A stretch of DNA of 64,000 bases from Stenotrophomonas raiganjensis (SeqCode) (GTDB lineage Bacteria > Pseudomonadota > Gammaproteobacteria > Xanthomonadales > Xanthomonadaceae). Position 1 is the stretch's first letter. Each line of letters begins with the position of its first letter. Made by a program: the position numbers and the translations under genes. Positions 27,397 through 36,764 of this stretch are shown here, piece after piece. Where the stretch lies: contig NZ_JAUTXR010000180.1 in NCBI RefSeq assembly GCF_030658505.1, positions 62,001 to 126,000 of the forward strand. Reading direction: 5' to 3'. Below the pieces are notes generated by a model. It saw only the letters and a list, made by a program, of their open reading frames with translations, searched no databases and was not told the origin of the DNA.

Positions 27397-27717
27397 TCAG
27401 AACGGCAGCTTCATGCCCGGCGGCAGCTGCATGCCGGCGGTGGCCGAACCCATCTTCGACTTCGACTCGGCATCGATCTTGTTCGACGCATCGTTGAAGG
27501 CCGCGGCGATCAGGTCTTCCAGCATCTCCGGGTCGCTGGCCAGCGACGGGTCGATGCGCACCTTGCGGCATTCCTTGGCACCGGTCAGGGTCACGCTGAC
27601 CATGCCGCCACCGGCGCTGCCGGTCACTTCGATCCTGGCGATTTCTTCCTGGGCCTTCTGCAGGTTTTCCTGCATCTTCTGGGCCTGCTGCATCAGTTGG
27701 GCGATGTTTCCGCGCAT
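27397..27717 (-). CDS. ybaB: YbaB/EbfC nucleoid-associated protein
   Basis: A 106-residue protein with the YbaB layout: helical N-terminus [20 protein letters not shown], beta strands [18 protein letters not shown] and [11 protein letters not shown], then [16 protein letters not shown]. It binds DNA as a homodimer. It starts six bases after the dnaX stop, and this dnaX-ybaB-recR order is conserved across bacteria. Confidence 0.94.
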   Translation of the reverse strand: MRGNIAQLMQQAQKMQENLQKAQEEIARIEVTGSAGGGMVSVTLTGAKECRKVRIDPSLASDPEMLEDLIAAAFNDASNKIDAESKSKMGSATAGMQLPPGMKLPF

Positions 27718-27723
27718 GGTGTC

Positions 27724-29757
27724 TTACTCGTCAAAAGAACGGATGGAATCGGAAACAACCCGGGCGCCGTGCTGCTGGATCAGCACCTGCACTTCCGGGT
27801 CGTCCATGAAAACGGCCTCTGCTTCCTGCTGCCGTTCGCCACGCTGGCGGTCGGCACGCTGGTGCAGGGTCTCGGCCGGAACGTGTTCGGTTTCCACGGT
27901 CTCGACCACGATCTTCGGCGCCTGGCCCAGGGCCTTCTCCAGCATCTCGCCCAGGGCGGCCAGCGCGCGCTCCGAGCGCAGGTATTCAAATCCGGGCGAA
28001 AGGCCCAGTTTCAAGGTCCCGTGCTGGCAACTGATGAAGGCGGCGTTGGCGGCCAGCTGGCGCGACGGGCCGCTGAGGCCGCTGTTGGCGACCAGATCCA
28101 GCCAGTCCTCGGCCGTGGCCAGCTCGCTGACCCCGTCCTGCGAGGCGGTATCACGCGCCGGGACCGGTTCGGCCGGTGCAATGGCGATGCCATCGGCGCG
28201 GAACGGACGTTCCATCCCGGCAGGCTGGGCTTCAACAGGCACCGCAGCCGGAACCGGCGGCGCCTGCCAGGGCGCCACGGCGGCCTCCGGGCCAGCCCTC
28301 TCGGCCGCCAATGCCTCGTCACGGGCCTCGGCCTCGTCGGTGGTCCACGGCGGCAGGTCGTCGCCCGCTCCCGCATCCGCGGCCGGCGTCAGCACCTCCG
28401 CCTCGGCTTTCACCGGCGGTGGTGACACGGGTTCTTCCACCGGCACCGGCTCAGGTTCCGGCGTCGGGTCCGGTTCGGGTAGCGGTGCCGGCTCAGGTTC
28501 GGGGTCAGGTTCGCGCGGCGCGGCCTGTGCCGGAGCAGCCACCTGCGCCACCGGGGCCGGGCCGGCCGAAGCGGCAGCGGCAGCGGCCGGCGTCATTTCA
28601 TGGATACCCGCACCGCTGCCACCACCGGCGACGTTGCCGCCTGCGGCACCTTCAACCGACTTCGGCACCGGCGGTACCGCGGCGGCCGGACGGAACGCCA
28701 GCATGCGAAGTACGGCCATTTCAAAGCCCGCGCGCGGGCTTGGCGCCAGCGGCAGGTCGCGGCGGCCGTTCAAGGCCATCTGGTACCACAGCTGCACCAC
28801 TTCCGGGCGCAGGCGCTCGGCGAACGCGGTGGCGTCCAGGCCTTCGGCAACGGCCGCACCCGGCACCAGCTGCTGCACCTGGATGCGGTGCAGGCCTTCG
28901 GCCAGCGCTTCCAGCACGCCACTCCAGTCCGGCGAGAATTCGGCCAGCGCGGCCACCACCTGCAGCAGGCGCGGGCCATCGCCGTCGGCCAGCGCATCCA
29001 GCATCGCTGCCACCTGGGTGCGATCGACGGTGCCCAGCATGGTGCGCACCACATCTTCGCGCAGCGCACCGCCGGCATAGGCGATCGCCTGGTCCAGCAG
29101 CGACAGGCCGTCACGCAGGCTGCCGTCAGCGGCCTTGGCCAGCTGCACGATGGCACTACCGTCGGCCTCGATCTCCTCCGCCGCCAGGATGCGGGTCATC
29201 TGGCCCTGGATCTGGTCCTCGTCCAGGCGCTTGAGGTTGAACTGCAGGCAGCGGCTGAGCACGGTGACCGGCAGCTTCTGCGGGTCGGTGGTGGCCAGCA
29301 GGAACTTCACGTGTTCCGGCGGCTCCTCCAGCGTCTTCAGCAGCGCGTTGAACGCCGCCTTGGACAGCATGTGCACTTCGTCGATCAGGTAGACCTTGTA
29401 CTTGCCGCGCGAGGGCATGTACTGCGCGTTCTCGATCACCTCGCGCACGTCATCCACGCCGGTGTTGGACGCGGCGTCGATTTCCAGCAGGTCGATGTAG
29501 CGGCCGGCGTCGATGTCCAGGCAGGCCGCGCACTGGCCACACGGGTCGGCGCTGGTGCCCTGCTCGCAGTTCAGCGACTTGGCGAAGATGCGCGCGATGG
29601 TGGTCTTGCCCACGCCGCGGGTACCGGTGAACAGAAACGCGTGGTGGACCCGGCCGCTGTCCAGCGCGTTGCTGAGCGCGCGGACCACGTGTTCCTGGCC
29701 CACCAGCTCGGCAAAACGCTTCGGACGCCACTTGCGGGCAAGGACGAGATAGGACAT
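27724..29757 (-). CDS. dnaX: DNA polymerase III gamma/tau subunit
   Basis: A 677-residue protein from ATG 29757 (MSYLVLARKWRPKRFAELVGQ), the invariant DnaX start. Walker A is FTGTRGVGKTTIARIFAK near residue 45, the zinc-binding cysteine cluster CEQG...CGQCAAC near 64-79, Walker B KVYLIDEVHMLS and the SRC motif LSRCLQFNL. After residue 380 comes a long low-complexity linker rich in Ala, Pro and Glu (EPDPEPEPAPLPEPDPTPEP), then the tau-specific C-terminal domain. I do not see an A6G-type slippery site, so a short gamma form is not supported by sequence. Confidence 0.95.
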   Translation of the reverse strand: MSYLVLARKWRPKRFAELVGQEHVVRALSNALDSGRVHHAFLFTGTRGVGKTTIARIFAKSLNCEQGTSADPCGQCAACLDIDAGRYIDLLEIDAASNTGVDDVREVIENAQYMPSRGKYKVYLIDEVHMLSKAAFNALLKTLEEPPEHVKFLLATTDPQKLPVTVLSRCLQFNLKRLDEDQIQGQMTRILAAEEIEADGSAIVQLAKAADGSLRDGLSLLDQAIAYAGGALREDVVRTMLGTVDRTQVAAMLDALADGDGPRLLQVVAALAEFSPDWSGVLEALAEGLHRIQVQQLVPGAAVAEGLDATAFAERLRPEVVQLWYQMALNGRRDLPLAPSPRAGFEMAVLRMLAFRPAAAVPPVPKSVEGAAGGNVAGGGSGAGIHEMTPAAAAAASAGPAPVAQVAAPAQAAPREPDPEPEPAPLPEPDPTPEPEPVPVEEPVSPPPVKAEAEVLTPAADAGAGDDLPPWTTDEAEARDEALAAERAGPEAAVAPWQAPPVPAAVPVEAQPAGMERPFRADGIAIAPAEPVPARDTASQDGVSELATAEDWLDLVANSGLSGPSRQLAANAAFISCQHGTLKLGLSPGFEYLRSERALAALGEMLEKALGQAPKIVVETVETEHVPAETLHQRADRQRGERQQEAEAVFMDDPEVQVLIQQHGARVVSDSIRSFDE

Positions 29758-29919
29758 CAGGCCACCGTTTTCCATCGGATGTTCCATTGTGCCATGCCTG
29801 TCCAGCCCGCTCGCCTCTGGCACGTCCTCCGCAGGCTCCTGGATGGGGTGCTTGTGAAGTGCCGCGCAGCCCGCTAGAATCTGCGCCCCTGCTGAGGCGT
29901 TTGCCGATGGCAGGGATCC

Positions 29920-30012
29920 GGAGAGGTGTCCGAGTGGTTGAAGGAGCACGCCTGGAAAGTGTGTAAGCGTCTAAACCGCGCTTCGGGGGTTCGAATCCCC
30001 CTCTCTCCGCCA
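29920..30012 (+). tRNA. tRNA-Ser (anticodon GGA)
   Basis: A 93-base class II tRNA with encoded CCA. The acceptor is GGAGAGG/TCTCTCC, the anticodon stem CACGC/GTGTG with loop CTGGAAA giving anticodon GGA (reads UCC/UCU), followed by a long variable arm and the T-arm GGGGG-TTCGAAT-CCCCC. A terminator follows within 12 bases. Everything downstream is of mobile character, so the 3' end of this gene is the likely insertion point of the island. Confidence 0.97.
29990..30012 (+). other. Putative island attachment site (tRNA-Ser 3' end)
   Basis: Core genes end at dnaX and accessory genes start right after this tRNA. Integrases commonly use the T-arm and acceptor 3' half of tRNA-Ser genes as attachment core. 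No second copy of this segment is seen in the window, so the other boundary is probably beyond 64 kb. This is inference from context. Confidence 0.4.
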
Positions 30013-30024
30013 GATATTCGAACT

Positions 30025-30056
30025 AAGCCCCTGATTTTAAGGGGCTTTTTTCTTTT
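30025..30056 (+). terminator. Intrinsic terminator after tRNA-Ser
   Basis: AAGCCCC-tgatttta-AGGGGCTTTTTTC: a clear GC stem followed by six T, 12 bases after the tRNA CCA end. Confidence 0.9.
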
Positions 30057-30404
30057 ATGCCCGGCCTAGTATGCCCTCCAGTATGCCACAGCAAGTTGGC
30101 TGTGGTTGGGGCTCTTTGCGCCGCGCTGTGCATCGCGAAGCAGCGCAAACCCATGACGGCTGCACCACCCATTGCCTTCATGCGAAACGCGCCCGACTCC
30201 AGCCTGATGCACTTGGCCTACCGGACTTTGCCGCGGCCGCCTTACTGACCTTTTGCTGACAATGGCCAGCCCCCGCTCGACAGGAATTTCCGGAGAGGTT
30301 TCTGGATCACTTGCCGAAATCCGCTCCTTATTCAATTTCCTCGTACCTGCCCAGCATGTCCCCTGAGGACGGCCATCCCGGCTGTCCCGATCGAGGACAA
30401 GCAC
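30057..30404. other. Intergenic stretch at island edge, no supported gene
   Basis: This 348-base region has short open frames only, none with convincing composition. It begins with two copies of the 9-mer AGTATGCCC/AGTATGCCA 13 bases apart (about 30068-30092), which might be recombinase arm sites or chance. The last bases hold the GAGGAC ribosome site of the gene at 30405. Confidence 0.4.
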
Positions 30405-30746
30405 ATGCCACCCAGCACCGTTAACGAAATGGCCGCGCAGTTCACCGCGGCGTACCATGCACTCAAGGACAAGAAAGACGCCGAACGGCTCCTTACGCTC
30501 ATCAAGCCGATGATCCTGTCAGCAAAGACCGACGGCATCGGCGACAAGGAATTGATCGACCTGATCAATTCCTTGGGGCTCCGGGAGAAGTTCTATCCGG
30601 CGAAACTCAAGGACCTGCGCGGGCGGCTCGCAAAGGCCGAGCCGGAGCCGCCCGCCAATGACGGGGAGGACCCGGCATCGATCGAGGGATCCCTTCACCT
30701 GCTCGCAGCCGCGCCCAGCGCCCGTCTCGATGGGGCAGCGGCGTGA
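30405..30746 (+). CDS. Small hypothetical protein upstream of DUF3987 gene
   Basis: A 113-residue protein from ATG 30405 with a GAGGAC ribosome site at the right distance. It is mostly helical (MAAQFTAAYHALKDKKDAERLL; key repeats of Ala, Lys and Asp), with KLKDLRGRLAKAEPEPP leading into a Pro/Ala-rich tail. No family recognised. Its stop overlaps the GTG start of the next gene (GTGA), so the two are translationally coupled. In similar islands such small proteins accompany YfjI-like genes, which is context only. Confidence 0.6.
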   Translation: MPPSTVNEMAAQFTAAYHALKDKKDAERLLTLIKPMILSAKTDGIGDKELIDLINSLGLREKFYPAKLKDLRGRLAKAEPEPPANDGEDPASIEGSLHLLAAAPSARLDGAAA

Positions 30747-32209
30747 ACATGCTTACTCCGCTCACGGCCTTCCCAGCGCCCGACTACAACTTCGGCATGC
30801 TGCCACCGTTGGCCGCGGCTGCTGCAAAGGCAGTGTGCGCCAAGGCCCCAGAAGCCTGCCCCGCCATGGTCCGAACGCACATGCTGTCGGTGTTGTCCTC
30901 CGCGGTTGCTCCTCTCTACGTAATGTCGCCGCCCAACTGGACGCCCATTCCCATCGGCGTCAACACGCTGTGCATCGCCGATGTTGGTGGAAGTAAGAGC
31001 CCGGTACACGAGTCCATGATCCAGCCGCTTAAGGACCACGCTCGAGACAGCTTCGCTCGGTATGAGGTCGCGCGGACCGAAGCGAGCGCGGCGTCGGCCG
31101 AGCAAAAGTTCCATATCAAGCTCCTGAAGGCCGAGATCGCTCGCTGCCTGCGCAAGCAGGAGCCCGCGCAGGATCTTCTTGCGACATTGGCCGAGCTGCA
31201 CCGCACGGCCACGGCGGCACCCAAACACCGTCCGCGTCTCGCGAGCAACCTTGACCTAGAAAGCCTGCTTCACCAGCTGGATGGCGAGTACGAAGCAGTC
31301 GATTTCCTTACCGACGAAGGTGACAAGCTGCTGAGTTCCAGCTTGATGCGCCACGTGTCGGATCTGGTTGATCTGATCGACGGCAAACCGCTGGAATTTC
31401 GTCGAGAGAAGAAGAAGCATCTCTATGCCAGTCAACCACGTGGCACGTTCGGCTTGCTGGCGCAGTCCGCCGCGATCGAGCCGTTCCGCCCCCGGTGCAA
31501 GCGCAATGAGTACACCGAGCACAAGGCCGTCAGGCTCGGCTTCTTCGCGCGTTTCCTAGTCTGCGTCGCCCAGCCGTCGCCTATGGGCAATCGATACGCA
31601 CCCGTGGGCGACGATGACGAGGCTCTTTCGAATCTCCACGAGGCGCTCGAGGAGCTTTACGACCTGCACCAGGACAACCAGGAGGCCGGTGGCATTGCCC
31701 CCATCGAACTGGCGTTCGCACCTGACGCACTGGGCTACTGGGACGAACTGTGCCGCATCACTAACAATCTCAAGTTCGGGCAGCTAGCGCATATCGCCGA
31801 CTTTGTTTCAAAGATGCTCAACCTGACCGCTCGCCTGGCTGCAGTCTTCCAGGTCTGGGAAAGCCAGACCCACTATGTCTCAGTCTCCTGCCTTCAACGC
31901 GCCTGGGACCTTGTTTCATGGCACGCCACCCAGTACGAACTCGTGTTCGTCCCGCCGCCGCCCCTGCCTCAGCAGGAGGCGGACGTAGCCGCCGTCATCG
32001 AGCACTTGAAGATCTATCGCTTTGAGACCGACTACAAGGAGGTTCCCACGGAACCCATCGGCCTGTTGCTGGGCATTCCCAGCAACCGCCTTCGCGCTGC
32101 CCTTCTGCGTATGGAGCAGCGGGACCTGATCGAGTTGTGCGGCGGCAAGACAACGTTTATCAATTGCACGAAGATGTTCTCTCGATCACGCAACATTACT
32201 TGGCGGTAA
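30743..32209 (+). CDS. DUF3987 (YfjI-like) protein
   Basis: A 488-residue protein. The start is GTG 30743 (overlap GTGA with the upstream stop); ATG 30749 is an alternative. The N-terminal half has an LPPLAAAAAKAV helix, a conserved block with CIADVGGSKSPVHES where GGSKSP stands in the place of the DUF3987 P-loop, then a region with DEGDKLLSSSL. The C-terminus resembles a winged helix (GIPSNRLRAALLRMEQRDLIEL). DUF3987 proteins are common on P4-like satellites and tRNA-inserted islands and are thought to relate to replication, possibly helicase or primase helpers. Convergent with brxL. Confidence 0.72.
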   Translation: MNMLTPLTAFPAPDYNFGMLPPLAAAAAKAVCAKAPEACPAMVRTHMLSVLSSAVAPLYVMSPPNWTPIPIGVNTLCIADVGGSKSPVHESMIQPLKDHARDSFARYEVARTEASAASAEQKFHIKLLKAEIARCLRKQEPAQDLLATLAELHRTATAAPKHRPRLASNLDLESLLHQLDGEYEAVDFLTDEGDKLLSSSLMRHVSDLVDLIDGKPLEFRREKKKHLYASQPRGTFGLLAQSAAIEPFRPRCKRNEYTEHKAVRLGFFARFLVCVAQPSPMGNRYAPVGDDDEALSNLHEALEELYDLHQDNQEAGGIAPIELAFAPDALGYWDELCRITNNLKFGQLAHIADFVSKMLNLTARLAAVFQVWESQTHYVSVSCLQRAWDLVSWHATQYELVFVPPPPLPQQEADVAAVIEHLKIYRFETDYKEVPTEPIGLLLGIPSNRLRAALLRMEQRDLIELCGGKTTFINCTKMFSRSRNITWR

Positions 32210-32263
32210 TCACGTGCCGAGCTGACCTTCTCCTGGTCTGCTGCGAACCAGAAACTGGGGGAA

Positions 32264-32290
32264 TTCCACTCGGCAGATCGCCGAGTGGAA
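32264..32290. terminator. Hairpin between convergent DUF3987 and brxL transcripts
   Basis: TTCCACTCGGC-agatc-GCCGAGTGGAA is a perfect 11-bp stem in the middle of the 158-base convergent gap. No long T-run, so it may act as a weak bidirectional terminator or an mRNA end stabiliser. Confidence 0.6.
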
Positions 32291-32367
32291 AACTTCTATC
32301 TGATGGGCGGTCAAGTAGCCGATGACTGCTTGGACTAGGGTTAACCATGTCCTGCCATTCTCATGAG

Positions 32368-34416
32368 TCACTCGGCCATGGCCTTCAACAGCGCATCTCG
32401 GGCGTCGGAATAGAACTGAATGTCGATCTTGGTCGCCATGTCGTCGGACAAGTCAACCAACTGGCGCCGACACGCCACCGGCATGAGCAGCGACGTCGCG
32501 CCTTTCTCAACGGCGATCTCGGCGATCGTGACCGCGTTGTGGACCGGTTCGATCGAGCCCCCCAGGCTGATCTCGCCAACGATGATCAATCCGCCGCGCA
32601 CGCTTCGCTTCAGAAGCGACGTGCACAACGCCACCAAAGAGGCCACGCCCAGCTTCGCGCCGGACTTCGCGGCGTCAAATGCCCGAAGCTGTACGGTGAA
32701 TTCGTGCTGTCTGGGGTCCTTGTCGCCAACTAGCTGTGTGGACCTGGCGTAAAGATTCTGCTCGGCGAAGCCGATGCTTTCGCGGAACGCAGGAGGAATG
32801 GGCTTGTTGAGAACCTTCAAGCCCGATCCTGGGCCTTCGTTGACCTCGATGCGGTAGAGGCCGGAGTTCTCCTCCCCGCCGCCGGGACTGATGGTCCATA
32901 CCTGCCCAGGCTCCAGCGGGTCGCCGCCAATGCTGTTGTCGCTTTGGAGCTCCGGTGTGGAGACGAACTTCTCGACGCCGTCGGCGCCCATGACGTAGCT
33001 GAAATGGGTGTTCCGAAACTCGGCGGCACCGACCCGCTTCTGCTGCTCCTTGACGCGACGTCGGACCTCCATGGCGATGCGAACGGCCCATTCCAGGTCT
33101 TCGTCGGGGACAGGGGCATCCGCACTTGGGTATAGCAGCTTAAGCAAGCCGCTGACCGTCTTGTTGACCGCATTCGTGTCCCGGCCAGAGAGGGCGCCGC
33201 CAAAGAAGACGCGGTTCTGCAACTCGCTCACCCGGCTCTGGTTCCGAAGCTGGCTCCAGCACTCGGACAGGAAGTCGCTGACCAAGCCGAAGTGATTCGT
33301 GACCAGGTCCTTGTTGATCTTGGGCACATCCCAACCAGGCAAGAACGCATGGATGCGGTCCATGAAGGCGGTGTCGTCACGCATCTCCGGTGGCAGGGGA
33401 CCAAACAAGTGCCCGACACGTTGCTGGTGTTCCACATCGACGTCGAAGTTTCCGACCAAGACGATGCTGCCGTCCGCGCGGATGCTCTCCTTGCCACGGC
33501 TGAATTCGCCGGACTCCATGTAGCCCTTCATGATGTTCACGCCGTCCTTCTGGTCGAAGGAGATGCCTGACACCTCATCGAAGCAGACCACGTCGTACTG
33601 GCACACCAAGCCTCGACGGCCCTTGGCTGTGTTCTCCACGAACATCTTGGCCACAGTGGCTTTGCCACCTGAGATGAGGTGGGCGTAGGGCGAAACCTGC
33701 TGGAACAGATGGCTCTTGCCCGTGCCGCGCGGCCCGAGTTCAATCAGGTTGAAGTTGCGCTCTACGAAAGGCACCATGCGCAGCAGCAGGGCATTTCGCT
33801 GGCGGTCGCTCAGCCCACCTGACTCAATGCCGATGGATCGCAGCAAAAAGCACTTCCATTCCTCGGTGGTGAGCGCCTGGCGGGCCTTGGCCAGGGTGTC
33901 CAACACGTCGCGCTTGGACAGCTGAATCTCCCGCAGCGACGTGATCCCAAACGGACGCCCTTTGGGTTCCTGGGCGATGGCCACGTCGAACGTCACTCCC
34001 AGCTCGGCGTAAAAGCCCCCGGTGAGCATGCGTTCGTGTTGGTTGACGAGCTCGCTGCTAATCCGCACATCCGTCAGGCGCAGGCTCGGCAGGCTAGCGA
34101 CGTACTCGCCTTTGTTGTCCACGCGTGCCGTTACGAGGTCGATGATTTTGACCTCACCTGTTTCAAGCGCCTTGGCCTTGAACAGCTCTTCCTCGCCGGC
34201 TCGTACCGTCCTGGATTTCAGCTGTCGTTGAACAATCTCCAGCCCTTCGTCGATCTCCTCTTGATCGATGCTGGCGCAATAGCGCCCGAGCATGAACTCG
34301 ACAACGTAGGTTGGCACCGGAAATTGCCGACTGAAGGTGCGGACCAAGTCCTTCCGGACTAGATACCCGTCCAGCTCCGAGGCGGCCTTCCTGTCTATCT
34401 GATCCAATTCAATCAT
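32368..34416 (-). CDS. brxL: BREX AAA+ protein BrxL (Lon-like fold)
   Basis: A 682-residue protein, last gene of the BREX operon, its ATG overlapping the pglZ stop by four bases. The N-terminal domain (residues 1-200) is BrxL-specific. The AAA+ core has Walker A ELGPRGTGKSHLFQQ with Lys234 and Walker B VVCFDEVSGI with Asp280 and Glu281. The C-terminal domain (about 560-682) has the Lon protease fold with GEISLGGSIEPVHN, but the Lon catalytic Ser and Lys positions appear replaced (GVASLVALCTS and TIAEIAVEKG). BrxL is reported to act as a DNA-binding AAA+ ring in phage restriction rather than as a protease, which agrees with what is seen. Confidence 0.92.
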   Translation of the reverse strand: MIELDQIDRKAASELDGYLVRKDLVRTFSRQFPVPTYVVEFMLGRYCASIDQEEIDEGLEIVQRQLKSRTVRAGEEELFKAKALETGEVKIIDLVTARVDNKGEYVASLPSLRLTDVRISSELVNQHERMLTGGFYAELGVTFDVAIAQEPKGRPFGITSLREIQLSKRDVLDTLAKARQALTTEEWKCFLLRSIGIESGGLSDRQRNALLLRMVPFVERNFNLIELGPRGTGKSHLFQQVSPYAHLISGGKATVAKMFVENTAKGRRGLVCQYDVVCFDEVSGISFDQKDGVNIMKGYMESGEFSRGKESIRADGSIVLVGNFDVDVEHQQRVGHLFGPLPPEMRDDTAFMDRIHAFLPGWDVPKINKDLVTNHFGLVSDFLSECWSQLRNQSRVSELQNRVFFGGALSGRDTNAVNKTVSGLLKLLYPSADAPVPDEDLEWAVRIAMEVRRRVKEQQKRVGAAEFRNTHFSYVMGADGVEKFVSTPELQSDNSIGGDPLEPGQVWTISPGGGEENSGLYRIEVNEGPGSGLKVLNKPIPPAFRESIGFAEQNLYARSTQLVGDKDPRQHEFTVQLRAFDAAKSGAKLGVASLVALCTSLLKRSVRGGLIIVGEISLGGSIEPVHNAVTIAEIAVEKGATSLLMPVACRRQLVDLSDDMATKIDIQFYSDARDALLKAMAE

Positions 34417-36764
34417 TCGTCACGCCCGCCGATCACGGTATTCGCTTCGGCCACCAGTTCGCCCGACGAGTTGAGCAGGACCAGAAACGCCTCGCGGCCT
34501 TGGAGTTCTTCGTTCTCAACAACCACCGATGCGGTGCCGTTGTCCTTAAGCGGCTTAATGCTCATGACTACACTAGTTGTGGGATCGCCCGCGTGCGTAC
34601 GAATGTCGAGCGACAGGCTCGCGTACTCGCCGTCCGCGGCCACAGTGCAGCGCAAGCCTTTCCATGCGATGTCTGTCACCTCGGCGCCTTGCTTGGATGA
34701 TGCGTTCGCCCCTTGGGTCACGGTCAGTTCCAAGGTGAGGCATTCTTGAAGACTCAACCCACCATGGTTGTAATCCACCGATTTGCCGTAGCAGCCTACG
34801 CCGTCGGCAAGAGCGAACTGCTGATGCGGGTTCCAAAACCAGGGGTACAAGCGCTCATTGGTGGAAGCTCCGGTCTTGATCGAAGCGCAGCGCCCCCATT
34901 TGCTGTCGGCAAGATCTTTGGATAGCGGAATCGTTGGCAGCTTGCCCGGCATAAGCAGCCAGCCGTGATCGGTTACCACTTTGACGCTGGTCCAACCTGC
35001 GGCAAACAACGCGGCGATGCGTTCGGCGATTTCGCCAAGAAGCGGATCGATGTGCTTAGCCAATTTCCAACCGCGAACATGACCCTCACTGTCGATATCG
35101 CCGAATTCGCACCATGCGTTGCCGCGCCCGTCACCGTTGTCTGTTCTATCCAGAACCTTCCAATTGTCGGCGATCAGCAATTTCTTCAGGTGATAGCCGC
35201 CTTTGAGCGATTGGCCCGTAGCGGCGACACAGGGTTCAAAATCATCGCAGGCATCGCTGCCGCTAATCTTACTGCGCACCGGCGACACAGCCGCTTTGCC
35301 AGTTGCAGTGACGCTGGGCAAGGCGGTCCAGGTCATCGTTTCCACAACCTGGCGGCCGCTCGCTTCCAACGTCGCCGATAGCCGACGCGCGGCATCAAAG
35401 CGCAGGCCATCCACAAACAGAACGCACTGCCCATCGACCCTATAAAACGCCGGTGCCTCAGCGATCCTTCCGCCGGGATAGGTCGACCCAGAAATCACCT
35501 GTTGCAGGTATCTGGCGGACTCTTCCAGCCACGGCAGATAGATCGCGCGTATCGCCGATGTCACAGCTTCAACGTCGACGGCCTTGTCAACACAGGCAAG
35601 CGCCGACAACATCGCGTCGTCAGCTCGCCAGCCTTGGGTGGCGTAGCCAGACTGCATATCTGGAACCGAGCCGGCAGCCAAACCGATTCTAGTCACTTCC
35701 GCCACTACGGCCAGGTGCTTAACCGCCAAAGCTAGCGGCGACTCCCCGAGTTCGGCCCAGACAAGCTCGCGGCGCGATGCGTGGACCTTTTCGATCTCCA
35801 GCACCCGCATCCTTGCCGCATGCGCAGGCAGGTGATTCAGCGCTAGCAGGTCCTGCTGGAGCGACTTCTCCTGCTCTTCGTTCCACTGAGGCCAACCGCA
35901 AAGCTTCTCTCCAGGCGCGTCGAAGATCCCAAGCTGTGGCGGCTTGCTCTGGCGCATTCGGCTCGGGATGTAGGGGTAGCGCTTGGGTGCCTCGCTGTAG
36001 CGCTCCCACACGGAATGCCAGGGCCCTTCCCGCATCGCAAGCTTGCTGGCTCCCGCTAATACCCCCTCAGTTTGAGGATTGAACGCAAGTTGTGACTTGC
36101 ATACCTCAACAAAGGCCGTCCACTCGTTTTCGCCGCGCGCTGCTTGAAACGCGTCGCCAAGATCCAGCCACTGCAGCAGGTCGCGCACCGGGTCGCCGCC
36201 GGTCAGCAGGGTGTTGAAGTAGTCCTTGTCCAACCGCTTGCATTTCAACAACTCAAGCTCTTCATCCATTAGCCGGCAGAGCGCCAATTGCATGGAATTC
36301 TTGGCATCGTTGTCCTGGGCCACGTCCAGACCCATGCCGCCCTGTTGGGACTTCAGGAAGGCCATGATGGTCCAATCCTTGGCGCTTGCCTGTGACCAAA
36401 TCACGCCTCGGTACTGTAGTTCTGCCAAGGGCTTCAATCGGTCCGGGCAGTCTTCGATCGCTCGCAAGTCCTGACGGCTTACGCCAGGCAGATAGAACAC
36501 CGGCACGCGGCCGGCCGGAAAAGTGATATCGGAGGTCTTGCCCGCAATCACGCAGCGCAACCAAATGGCTGGTCCCGTGCGGTGCTCGGGCCTGTAGTCG
36601 CCCAGCACCAGCAGTTCTGCCAGCTCGCTCTGCAGGCGCGGGATCACCGCCTCCCACTGGCGATCCTTGTCAGGCCACAAGATGCACGAGGGCGTGACTT
36701 GAACCTCGGGATTGAAGATCGCGGAGTCGCGCAAGTTTTTGACCAGGCACTCGATGATCCTCAT
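34413..36764 (-). CDS. pglZ: BREX-1 phosphatase-fold protein PglZ (type B-like)
   Basis: A 783-residue protein from ATG 36764, which overlaps the stop of the upstream HNH gene (ATGA). The core of the alkaline-phosphatase superfamily PglZ domain is visible: VLFVDGLRFDAARRLS with metal-binding Asp452, and VKVVTDHGWLLMPGKLP with Asp599 and His600. The ends are a BREX-specific N-terminal region and a beta-rich C-terminal region. PglZ is essential for BREX and is thought to act with PglX and BrxB/C in methylation and phage exclusion. Which PglZ subfamily applies is my reading of length and N-terminus, not a profile match. Confidence 0.9.
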   Translation of the reverse strand: MRIIECLVKNLRDSAIFNPEVQVTPSCILWPDKDRQWEAVIPRLQSELAELLVLGDYRPEHRTGPAIWLRCVIAGKTSDITFPAGRVPVFYLPGVSRQDLRAIEDCPDRLKPLAELQYRGVIWSQASAKDWTIMAFLKSQQGGMGLDVAQDNDAKNSMQLALCRLMDEELELLKCKRLDKDYFNTLLTGGDPVRDLLQWLDLGDAFQAARGENEWTAFVEVCKSQLAFNPQTEGVLAGASKLAMREGPWHSVWERYSEAPKRYPYIPSRMRQSKPPQLGIFDAPGEKLCGWPQWNEEQEKSLQQDLLALNHLPAHAARMRVLEIEKVHASRRELVWAELGESPLALAVKHLAVVAEVTRIGLAAGSVPDMQSGYATQGWRADDAMLSALACVDKAVDVEAVTSAIRAIYLPWLEESARYLQQVISGSTYPGGRIAEAPAFYRVDGQCVLFVDGLRFDAARRLSATLEASGRQVVETMTWTALPSVTATGKAAVSPVRSKISGSDACDDFEPCVAATGQSLKGGYHLKKLLIADNWKVLDRTDNGDGRGNAWCEFGDIDSEGHVRGWKLAKHIDPLLGEIAERIAALFAAGWTSVKVVTDHGWLLMPGKLPTIPLSKDLADSKWGRCASIKTGASTNERLYPWFWNPHQQFALADGVGCYGKSVDYNHGGLSLQECLTLELTVTQGANASSKQGAEVTDIAWKGLRCTVAADGEYASLSLDIRTHAGDPTTSVVMSIKPLKDNGTASVVVENEELQGREAFLVLLNSSGELVAEANTVIGGRDE

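Noticed and set aside
27724..29757. Programmed frameshift producing a short gamma form of DnaX
   Set aside because: No A6G-type slippery run with downstream stem is evident in this GC-rich gene.
29758..29919. 4.5S signal recognition particle RNA between dnaX and tRNA-Ser
   Set aside because: The conserved GGAAGGAAGCAGCC-like core is absent, and the gap is only 162 bases with no matching hairpin.
32368..34416. Annotation as an active Lon protease
   Set aside because: The C-terminal domain has the Lon fold but the Ser-Lys dyad positions look substituted, and the N-terminal domain and operon place are those of BrxL.
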